A stretch of DNA of 64,000 bases from Chryseobacterium jejuense. GTDB taxonomy: Bacteria; Bacteroidota; Bacteroidia; Flavobacteriales; Weeksellaceae. Shown piece by piece: positions 43,039 through 50,528 of the stretch. The number at the start of each line of letters is the position of its first letter. Position 1 is the first letter of the stretch. A program made the translations under genes and the position numbers. Where the stretch lies: assembly GCF_017877355.1 (NCBI RefSeq), contig NZ_JAGIPR010000006.1:310001-374000 (forward strand). Reading direction: 5' to 3'. The notes below the pieces were generated by a model that was not told the DNA's origin, did not search any database, and saw nothing but the letters and a program-made list of their open reading frames with translations.

Positions 43039-43742
43039 TGAATAGCGTTACTTATCAACAATCGTTAAAGGAGGCTAGAAAACTACTTAAAAGTTTTGGT
43101 GTTCTAAAAGATGTTGGAATTTTGGATAACAACTTCTCATCAGAATTAAGAAAGGTGAGCAAGAACAAAAACATTATTGAAGTCCATAATTTCATAACTT
43201 CTAATTCTCAGTATTCGTTTTTATTGGAGGATGATTCTATATTTCAATTTTCATTTACAAACGGTGAGTTAAGATATTCATTTATACAAACTCCCTATAA
43301 ATACATAGATATTAACCAATATGCAGAACTACTATATGATTATGAATTCTTGAATGATATGATAGAAGAATCTTCTGTAGAAGAATTGCATTCCGTACTT
43401 AGAGATGAGTATGAACAATTTTTAGAAACACAAAGTATTTCATCAAATTTTAATTATATACGATACGATTATAGTGATGTTGGCTACAAACCTATGTTGC
43501 ATTCTAAGTCACATTTCCATATAGGAACTCATAATGATTTAAGAATACCTGTATCAAAATATGTATCACCTTTAAAATTTGTAAAATTTTGTCTTAAAAA
43601 TACATATTATAAAAAATGGAAAGAATTTTTTGATAAAATATCCGACAAAAGAGATTTTTTAAGAAATATAAAAGCTGAATGTATTTTATTACAAAGAGGA
43701 GATTGGAACAGTGATGAGGAAAATGAATTTTTTATAAGTTAA
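43038..43742 (+). CDS. DUF2290-like helicase partner
   Basis: The 234-residue protein shows a DUF2290-like pattern: YNYIRYDY-type YIRYDYS near 148, then SKSHFHIGTHNDLRIPVS at about 164-181 with three His residues that could bind metal or act in catalysis, then a C-terminal helical stretch. I recall DUF2290 by sight and cannot verify. The start codon overlaps the helicase stop, so translation is coupled. The histidine cluster is the obvious functional site and suggests a small nuclease or metal-dependent enzyme; the enzymatic role is inference. Confidence 0.6.
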   Translation: MNSVTYQQSLKEARKLLKSFGVLKDVGILDNNFSSELRKVSKNKNIIEVHNFITSNSQYSFLLEDDSIFQFSFTNGELRYSFIQTPYKYIDINQYAELLYDYEFLNDMIEESSVEELHSVLRDEYEQFLETQSISSNFNYIRYDYSDVGYKPMLHSKSHFHIGTHNDLRIPVSKYVSPLKFVKFCLKNTYYKKWKEFFDKISDKRDFLRNIKAECILLQRGDWNSDEENEFFIS

Positions 43743-44110
43743 CTTTTCCAACAAATAAAAACCTTATTATAAATATAATAATTTATTCAATTGTAAAGTA
43801 TCAATAGATTCGCTACAAAAATGACTTAAATTTATGGTGTAAAGTTTAAAACCTTTATCCACAAATAAACAGTAATAGCAAGCCAAGGCTCGTAAAAAAA
43901 ATTGCTTAAATTCTATTTAAAACAGGTTTGTGAAAAAATTAAAATAGTTTCAAAGACTAGGAGGAAGCAGACTCTGCTGACCAGCAACTGCCCGTAATAA
44001 GCTTTTAGATATAAGGAAAGGGAGACCCAACAGGTCTCCTCTTTTTATTTCCGGTATCTTCTATGGCTAAGGTTGCACTTTTTACGCTGCTTTGTTAGCA
44101 GAGGTCTTTT
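43743..44110. other. Intergenic interval between the helicase pair and the Abi-type gene
   Basis: About 370 nt between convergent genes. It holds a good hairpin terminator (44020-44046) and no supported gene. Confidence 0.5.
44020..44046 (+). terminator. Rho-independent terminator of the XRE-helicase-DUF2290 operon
   Basis: GGAGACC (44021-44027) pairs with GGTCTCC (44033-44039) with an additional G:T pair below the stem, followed by TCTTTTT. It lies 278 nt after the DUF2290-like stop, so the transcript would have a long 3' tail. Confidence 0.6.
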
Positions 44111-44893
44111 TTAGAATGGTAAATCATCATCATCTTCAAATGGATTTACAATTTCTATTTGGGGTTTTGGAAATTTTTTTTCATAAAATGAATTTAAAAA
44201 TAAACCTATTGTTGTTATTGAATTAACAATTAAATAAACGTAGATAGAATCACTAATTAAAATGTCTTCTTTTGTTTTTCCATGAAAATTTGTTTTTTCA
44301 CTCCGTAATTTTTCTATTGATTGGCTTATTGCAAGTAAAGAAGTTGAAATCGTCTTTGCTTCGATTGGAAAATTATCATTTGAAATGTTGAATTCTTTTA
44401 AAATGATTTGTGTTAATTTATATAATGTTTCTCCACCTTTCAGTTTTACTGAAATTCTTTCATCTTTTAATATTTCTTTTATCAGGCTTTCAAATGCAGA
44501 ATTTGCTAAACCTATCGCTAGGTCTGGCTCGTTCTCAATATTTTTAATTGCTTTTATAAATGTATCATGTACATTTTCATATTCATCTTTTATTGCATTC
44601 TTAAATGTTGGAATTGACGGAATAAAATCAGGAGTATCAATTCCTAAATCTATTGCTATTTTTAGTAAATCTTCACCTTTCATACCATGAAGTGTAGATT
44701 TTAAATCAATATTGTGCATATTCATAATAATATCGAAGTTCTGCCATTGATTATTAATATCATACCATTCTGTTTTATGCCACTTTTTAACATAAAACAA
44801 AACATCTTTATATGTAGTGAATTCTTCCCAAATTTTATCGTGGACTTCTTGAACCAATTTCATTTGGAATTTTGGAGAAATTATGTCATTCAT
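44111..44893 (-). CDS. Abortive-infection (Abi-C-like) protein
   Basis: The 260-residue protein has an N-terminal helical part (about 1-100) and a C-terminal region with the pattern of the Abi_C domain: DLAIGLANSAFESLIKEILKD, then LYKLTQIILKEFNI, LLAISQSIEKLRSEKTNFHGKTKEDI and a long hydrophobic helix. The late LRxxxxxxHG signature is typical. Such proteins are linked to abortive infection or carried with other defence genes. It is the last of a set of minus-strand genes in the AT-rich island. Mechanism is unknown. Confidence 0.65.
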   Translation of the reverse strand: MNDIISPKFQMKLVQEVHDKIWEEFTTYKDVLFYVKKWHKTEWYDINNQWQNFDIIMNMHNIDLKSTLHGMKGEDLLKIAIDLGIDTPDFIPSIPTFKNAIKDEYENVHDTFIKAIKNIENEPDLAIGLANSAFESLIKEILKDERISVKLKGGETLYKLTQIILKEFNISNDNFPIEAKTISTSLLAISQSIEKLRSEKTNFHGKTKEDILISDSIYVYLIVNSITTIGLFLNSFYEKKFPKPQIEIVNPFEDDDDLPF

Positions 44894-44951
44894 TTTTTTA
44901 CGGATTTTTGGATAATTTTTGTGTTAACTTGATATATTTTGTTTTTGAAGA

Positions 44952-45836
44952 TTATAGATAAAAATTAACCGTTGTCCTTTTGGTTTCTATCCATCCATAG
45001 ATTCTCTTTAAGATAGCATTAGAGATCTCAATCATAACAATTACAGCTTCCAATTTAGATTGGTAAGAAACCTTATTATCTGTCTTTCCAATAAATGTTA
45101 TCATTGTGTTTTCTTTTTCTGATGATAAAGTTGTTGTATTTAGTATATGCTTATTACTAAAGTGTACAAAACCAGATGTTTCATTATAGACATTTTCAAT
45201 CCATGGAAATTCTTCCGAGGCTTTTTCTTTAAGATATGCATCAGTCATTTTGTTCCTGCTTCGATCCCTAAAATTTCTAATTGTAGCTCCGCCCCAAACA
45301 GCTTGAGCAAATTCATGCGGTTGTTCTACTAACCATGCTGCTAAAAGCCTTAAATAATTGTCAAGATGTGGCCTAACCAAATGTGCAGCCGAAATAAAAT
45401 TTGATGATTTTATAAGAGTTTCAAAACCAAAAATAAGTGATGAACTTCTATTTAGGATACCTGAAATATAATAGTCTAATGGGTACAATCCTCTCCCGCT
45501 TTTAATCATAGAGGCTGCCACCATTTGAAATTTCTTGTCAAATAGTTGCAATTTTTCTAAATATTCTTGTAAAACATCTTTAAGTATAGTAATGTCTTCT
45601 GTATTGGGGACTTCAAGTGACTTTTCAAGTAAGTAAACCCAATATTGCCTTGATGTAAGGGTGATTAAATGACACTCATTTCCTACAAACCAGCTATTAC
45701 CTTGAGACTTATCTTCAATCATGCATCCTAATTTGCAATTGATTACCAAATTATCTGTAGGTTCTTTGGCAAGTAAAACCGGCTCATCTACTTCGGGAAA
45801 TACTCCTTCAGTAATATTATTCCAAATTATAGACAT
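44952..45836 (-). CDS. Protein of unknown function, DUF5677/HEPN-like helical region
   Basis: The 294-residue protein has an N-terminal mixed region with two Cys (residues about 35-55) and a helical C-terminal half: HLVRPHLDNYLRLLAAWLVEQPHE, then NVYNETSGFVHFSNKHIL. The pattern of an early R and a late YxxxSxxxHxS recalls DUF5677 or HEPN-type helical bundles. This is a weak match by eye. It follows the small 98-residue gene by 74 nt. Membership in the defence block is likely from position and base composition. Confidence 0.5.
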   Translation of the reverse strand: MSIIWNNITEGVFPEVDEPVLLAKEPTDNLVINCKLGCMIEDKSQGNSWFVGNECHLITLTSRQYWVYLLEKSLEVPNTEDITILKDVLQEYLEKLQLFDKKFQMVAASMIKSGRGLYPLDYYISGILNRSSSLIFGFETLIKSSNFISAAHLVRPHLDNYLRLLAAWLVEQPHEFAQAVWGGATIRNFRDRSRNKMTDAYLKEKASEEFPWIENVYNETSGFVHFSNKHILNTTTLSSEKENTMITFIGKTDNKVSYQSKLEAVIVMIEISNAILKRIYGWIETKRTTVNFYL

Positions 45837-45910
45837 TATATTGATCTTAAAATTTAATCCAAAATTAGAATGTTACTACGCAATCTATTAGCGCAGTTAT
45901 CTTTGATAAA

Positions 45911-46207
45911 TTACACCACTCTGTCGAGTATTACTTCGAACTTTTTAGCCAATAATAGTTTATAAAGCTCTGTAACCTCATTCCAATCTTTAGCCTGATA
46001 ATTAGTTTGTTCCACTCCAAAAATTACAACAAGTGATAAATCTTTATTTACTTCAATTACATTTTCATCATCGGTAATAACTGAGACCCAAAATGCTCCA
46101 TGTTCTTCATCCATAATTTGGATATCTGATATAGCTTGTAAAATATCCTTTTCATCTATATCGTCTTTTTGATAGCCGTCGGCATATTGAATGTAGTTTT
46201 CTCTCAT
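45911..46207 (-). CDS. Small acidic protein, immunity-like
   Basis: The 98-residue acidic protein starts MRENYIQYADGYQKDDID and shows alternating strands and a final helix (NEVTELYKLLLAKKFEVILDRVV). No family is recognised. Size, acidity and position just after a cysteine hydrolase gene resemble immunity proteins. That role is inference. Confidence 0.45.
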   Translation of the reverse strand: MRENYIQYADGYQKDDIDEKDILQAISDIQIMDEEHGAFWVSVITDDENVIEVNKDLSLVVIFGVEQTNYQAKDWNEVTELYKLLLAKKFEVILDRVV

Positions 46208-46285
46208 TACTTTATTGAATTGTGTTTTGAGAAGTAGTTAGTTTAACGATTAGCGAAGTTTTAATATATAGTAGGTCAATAGTTT

Positions 46286-47326
46286 TTATTTGAGTAATTT
46301 TTTTCCTACTTCTTCCCTGGTTTTACTTAATTCAATTAATTTTTCGTAAAGTTCGATTTGATCTCTGAAATATTCTTGTTGATAAAATTTATGATAAAAT
46401 TTCATTGTATCTAAAGATATTTCAAATCTTTGTCTAGTATATTCTTCAGAACTTGCAAAAAATTCTCCTGCTTCTATTTTTTTTTCAGGGTTTTTCCAAT
46501 GTTCCAAAGCTTTATCATAATCGTAGTACCACGGATTCTTATTAATATCTTTTTCCCACATTTTTAGATATCCGGAATTTCTTATAAATTCAGTTATTTC
46601 TGGTTCGTTGTCTCTGTTCTCTAAAACATATTTAGACAATTGTTCAAATGTTTGTATGTCTTTACTTGAAATGTTTCTTACATATTCAAATATTTTATTA
46701 GTTATATCAGTTTGTTGTGAAATTGGATTATCCTTTTCATTAGCATATTCAATTTCTCTTTTTGTTGCTTCTACCAAACATTCAGAAATAGTTTCAAAAA
46801 AATTTGATTCCGATAACTGTTTAGGTGAACAATAGTCAGGATTGGTAACTACATCTATTCCAGCATTTTTATAAGATTGAGCGACAAACCTTGTACAAAA
46901 TTGTCTATTTTCCTCTTTAGCTTTGATATTTTCTGCTATTCTTGCAATTTTTGCTTCAGAGGTAGAATATTCGGTTCCTATTTTCTGCCTTGCAAAATTA
47001 ATTACATCTACTATAATGCCCTCAAAATCATCTTTATTATATCTAAGTATTAGAGCATCGTCAGCATATTTATATACTGTTCTTAGTAAATTAATTGATT
47101 GAACACCTAGCCCATTTGATTCAATTCCGCTACCAGCACCAACATATATAATAGCATGCGAATAATCTGAATTTGTAGATTTTCTAATAAGTTGACACTC
47201 TTTATCATGTTTTCTTGTAAGAAGTATATCTCCAATACGGAGTTTATTTAGGTCAATGATATACATATTATTTTGATCGTTTTTTGAGATAAGATTACCT
47301 AATGTACTTTTTATAATGTTTTTCAA
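46286..47326 (-). CDS. YiiX/NlpC-P60-type cysteine hydrolase-like protein
   Basis: The 346-residue protein has an N-terminal YiiX/YebB-like permuted NlpC/P60 domain. H57 lies in DYSHAIIYVG, E69 follows in AGSGIESNG, and C144 lies in RQFCTRFVAQSYKNAGI; together these are a plausible catalytic set. The first residues are LRIGDILLTRKHD-type, usual for the family. The C-terminal ~150 residues are helical and unassigned. No signal peptide is seen, so it may act inside the cell, unlike many YiiX proteins. Substrates of the family include lipid or amide bonds. The next gene downstream is a small acidic protein that could be its immunity partner. Confidence 0.7.
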   Translation of the reverse strand: MKNIIKSTLGNLISKNDQNNMYIIDLNKLRIGDILLTRKHDKECQLIRKSTNSDYSHAIIYVGAGSGIESNGLGVQSINLLRTVYKYADDALILRYNKDDFEGIIVDVINFARQKIGTEYSTSEAKIARIAENIKAKEENRQFCTRFVAQSYKNAGIDVVTNPDYCSPKQLSESNFFETISECLVEATKREIEYANEKDNPISQQTDITNKIFEYVRNISSKDIQTFEQLSKYVLENRDNEPEITEFIRNSGYLKMWEKDINKNPWYYDYDKALEHWKNPEKKIEAGEFFASSEEYTRQRFEISLDTMKFYHKFYQQEYFRDQIELYEKLIELSKTREEVGKKLLK

Positions 47327-47400
47327 TGTAAGTTTCTATTTCTCTTAAAATAAGATGAAACTCATACATAGGATCTGCCATATTTTCAAAGTCCGTATTT

Positions 47401-47544
47401 TTAAAGATTAAGGTTGGAAAGAATGTTTCCAATTTCATTACTTTTTGGCATTAACTCCGGAATATCATTTAAAAAAACATTATTACATAATACTATTATT
47501 ATAGAAATAATTAGAAAAATTATTAAAATTCGGTTTTGGTTCAT
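47401..47544 (-). CDS. Putative small membrane protein, 47 residues
   Basis: The short frame begins MNQNRILIIFLIISIIIVLCNN, a classic single membrane helix, and ends NEIGNILSNLNL. It lies 75 nt upstream of the YiiX-like gene in the same direction. Too short for confident calling, but the composition is unlike random AT-rich frames. Confidence 0.35.
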   Translation of the reverse strand: MNQNRILIIFLIISIIIVLCNNVFLNDIPELMPKSNEIGNILSNLNL

Positions 47545-47903
47545 AGGTTATTATCGTTTTTTAGATTAATGAACTTTAAATAATGAATGTAATTCGAGTA
47601 ATTCGTAAAATCATTATTATTGTTCTATTACTATGCATTTAATCTTATTTTGAGATTATTTTAATAGTTATAATTATCATATTGTAAAGTAAGAATCTGT
47701 AGATTTACAATCATCGTGGTCTTCTAAATATTCTTGTTGAAAACTACATAAAAAAGTATATTTTTCTCATTTTTTGAACTGTAGAGAATTACGTTTTGTG
47801 GGATTATTCTTGAACTTCTTGATAAGAAATAATTGAAGTTTTAAGATATTTAATACTATCATTTTCTAAAGTATTTTTTCATCTTTCAATCTATCTACCA
47901 AGA

Positions 47904-48032
47904 CTACTCCGTTTGAACAGTAACCTGATATAACATTTTGAGGGTTGGGCTAAAGAATACTGCAAATATTACAGCAATAAATATCATACAAAATATGCAA
48001 AAAGCAACAATTGGCTTCCAGTCATTTTCCAT
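47904..48032 (-). CDS. Putative small membrane protein, 42 residues
   Basis: The frame starts MENDWKPIVAFCIFCMIFIAV and continues with more hydrophobic residues (IFAVFFS) to give one strong transmembrane helix, then ends VTVQTE. It lies 39 nt after the SIR2 gene stop, in the same direction. Small membrane proteins are known partners or effectors in defence loci; here the function is unknown. Confidence 0.4.
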   Translation of the reverse strand: MENDWKPIVAFCIFCMIFIAVIFAVFFSPTLKMLYQVTVQTE

Positions 48033-48071
48033 TTAATTCTTTCATGAGATTGATGTTACATTAAAATAGAT

Positions 48072-49967
48072 TCAATTATCTCCAGGAATTTCGTAAACGT
48101 CATAGAATCCCACTTTTCTCTTACCTGATTTATTAGTAATAAAAATTTCTTTTGCTTTTTTATTTTTAATTTCTTCCATGTTTGATATAAAAGGATCAAA
48201 AACATATGATCTCATATAACCTAAATTAAATTCTTTATCATGCACATTTACTTTTACTTCAGTATTTCCTCCAAAAAACATTATATGCTCTTCTTTATTA
48301 ATATTCAAAAATCCTTTATCAAAACTTTCATCAAGAACAGCCCTTAGTGGTGGTAGTGGCAATTCAACAAAAGTATTTTCCGCCTTCGCTATTATAGATT
48401 CAAGTGTATGATAGTTATTTTCGTTAATGTCGTTTCTACTTATGTTCTTAAACCTTATCATGTGCAAAGTTTCAACTTTGCATAACTTTTCAAGATAGTT
48501 AATATAGAACTCTAAATCTTCTGGAATTTTATTTGCAATGAGTTTTTTTGTAAACGCAGATTCTCCGTTTACAAAAAACGAAAAACGAACTCCTTCAATC
48601 ATTTTAGCAAAAGCTTTATAATATTCCAAAAGTACTCTTGGATTTTTAATAACTTCAACTATTTCAGATTCATAATTTATATTAGCTCCCTTAGCTCTTG
48701 GCATAAATGCAATAGACCCTTTTGCTACATCTGTTTCAAAGGACAATACAACTTTCTCTTCTATTATATCTTTATATACTTTTACATTAAAATCTATTAC
48801 AGACATCCCATCTTCAAAAATAATATCAATTTTACCTTCATACGAAGGAAGTTTCATAATGTATAAAAATTCCATGTCTGATAAATCTTGAAGCTTGAAA
48901 TTATCTACATGCATGACAAAATCAGATAATTCAGTTTTAGGAATTCTGAAACTTTTTTCTGTGGTATTCCCTTCCATAAAACTTTTTAATTTACTAATAA
49001 AGTCTTTGTTATTTTTAGTTGTGAAATGTACTTTCTGTTTTAAGACACCATCAACTTTTTCTATTTTTTCAATAAAAAAATTAGAGGCAGTATTGGTGCC
49101 TACTGTTACATTATATCCTAGTTTTTTAGTAAATTTGTATGTACTATCAGTTGAAACTTTATTACTTTTTAGATCTAAAAGTATATTCTCATTTATATGT
49201 TCGAAAATTAAAGGAAATAATTCTTCTCCAGTTCCCTCAATAAAATTTATACCGTAGCTACTTAGCTTATTCTTTTTTGGTTGTGTTAACGAAGGAGCAA
49301 TAAAAAACACCTCTTTTTTATTGTCACCAAGTTGTTTTAAAATATCAGTAAAAATAAAATCGATATTGGCATCTTCTAAAGAGTAACCTATAAATAGAAT
49401 ACAGTTTGATGCCATTTTATCCTTTACTGCATTCCAAAAAATGGAATTTTGACTGTTAGGATTAAAGAAATTCGTATAGTCTGTTTTTCTAATGATTATT
49501 GAATTACTGTCAGCTAAGTGTCCATGAATTTTATATATATGTATTTTTTTAGGATCAGCTAAACTAATATGACTATTATTATATAAGACTTCACCATTTT
49601 CCTTGTAAGCACCTTCAAAAAGCCCGTCGTAATTTGTTGTTATAATTGTTTTAAAATGAGGAATTGATGAAATTATATCGTGAACAAAAGTAGACTCTGG
49701 TAGCATTGTATAATTATCTTTCAATATTTTTATAACTTGATTATTGCTTTGATATAAGTGAAAAATATCATCAGTCAAATCTGCTAATGAACGTGTTGGC
49801 TCAATGTATTCTTTTGCACTAGTTGATAAACTATTGTAAAAAATACTTTGAAGTTGAGCCCCCATAGGATATCCAGCATATTTTGATAAACCTGCTCCAG
49901 CAAAAAGAATCACATCTTCTCTGCTAATTAATTCCAATAACCTTTCTAAATTTGGTGTTTTCTGCAT
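48072..49967 (-). CDS. SIR2-domain protein, candidate defence NADase
   Basis: The 631-residue protein has an N-terminal SIR2-like domain (about 1-265): GAGLS at 24-28 (NAD-binding), TTNYD at 110-114 with N112 and D114, and KIHGH at 146-150 with the catalytic-type H148, then FIGYSLED near 192. The C-terminal ~360 residues are mainly beta-strand and unassigned, with GKRKVGFYDVY near the end. SIR2 domains in anti-phage systems deplete NAD+. The C-terminal region would be the sensor. It is a stand-alone gene, not fused to a known partner, with a resolvase remnant upstream. Confidence 0.8.
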   Translation of the reverse strand: MQKTPNLERLLELISREDVILFAGAGLSKYAGYPMGAQLQSIFYNSLSTSAKEYIEPTRSLADLTDDIFHLYQSNNQVIKILKDNYTMLPESTFVHDIISSIPHFKTIITTNYDGLFEGAYKENGEVLYNNSHISLADPKKIHIYKIHGHLADSNSIIIRKTDYTNFFNPNSQNSIFWNAVKDKMASNCILFIGYSLEDANIDFIFTDILKQLGDNKKEVFFIAPSLTQPKKNKLSSYGINFIEGTGEELFPLIFEHINENILLDLKSNKVSTDSTYKFTKKLGYNVTVGTNTASNFFIEKIEKVDGVLKQKVHFTTKNNKDFISKLKSFMEGNTTEKSFRIPKTELSDFVMHVDNFKLQDLSDMEFLYIMKLPSYEGKIDIIFEDGMSVIDFNVKVYKDIIEEKVVLSFETDVAKGSIAFMPRAKGANINYESEIVEVIKNPRVLLEYYKAFAKMIEGVRFSFFVNGESAFTKKLIANKIPEDLEFYINYLEKLCKVETLHMIRFKNISRNDINENNYHTLESIIAKAENTFVELPLPPLRAVLDESFDKGFLNINKEEHIMFFGGNTEVKVNVHDKEFNLGYMRSYVFDPFISNMEEIKNKKAKEIFITNKSGKRKVGFYDVYEIPGDN

Positions 49968-50020
49968 TAGTAATTATTTTGCACTAAATATTATATTATT
50001 GATTATTTGATCTTACTATA

Positions 50021-50317
50021 CTAACTTTTAACTATTTTATAAAAAGTTGCTTTACTTCCATGATTAAAAGCTTTCATAATTTCCTCGATTGGAACATTCT
50101 TACTTTCATAAGATCGCTTTACTAAAGGTGCATTTTTTTTATATTTTTCTGTCATACCCTTTGGTCTACCTCCGTTTTTACCTTTTGCCCTCGCAGACTA
50201 GTCAATAAATTTTTTTTCAATTCCTAAATTCTTTAAGACATCAGTTTGTAAATCGAGATTCTGTTCAAACTTGCTTACTCTTGCGTATCCAATTTCACAT
50301 AAGTTCACTTTACACAT
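50021..50317 (-). pseudogene. Serine recombinase (resolvase) remnant
   Basis: Reading from an ATG at 50317 the frame gives IGYARVSKFEQNLDLQTDVLKNLGIEKKFID, the N-terminal signature of small serine recombinases (catalytic Ser in ARVS), then a TAG at 50199-50201. In the same frame it continues directly with RAKGKNGGRPKGMTEKY and a helix-turn-helix ending in ATFYKIVKS, the recombinase C-terminus. Most of the catalytic core between the two is missing. It is therefore an internally deleted, stopped gene. It marks earlier transposon or invertase activity just upstream of the SIR2 gene. Confidence 0.8.
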
Positions 50318-50528
50318 TTATCTCAAATATACTTTAATTTGTTTTCGTATACAATGAAAATAAACTAAATAGATGTGCTAACGAGATATTAATAGATATA
50401 CGGGAAACCCACCATTTTAAAAATAAATTTTCTAAAGGCAAAAATAAATCATAACCAGTTAATCAGATCGCATATTTTTACGGTTTCCCATAAAACAATC
50501 TCATATAATTATCTTATTTTAGCTTGAT

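Noticed and set aside
47290-47376. 28-codon frame upstream of the YiiX gene (MADPMYEFHLILREIETYIE)
   Set aside because: Overlaps the YiiX start and ends at once; may be a decayed gene edge, but there is too little to call.
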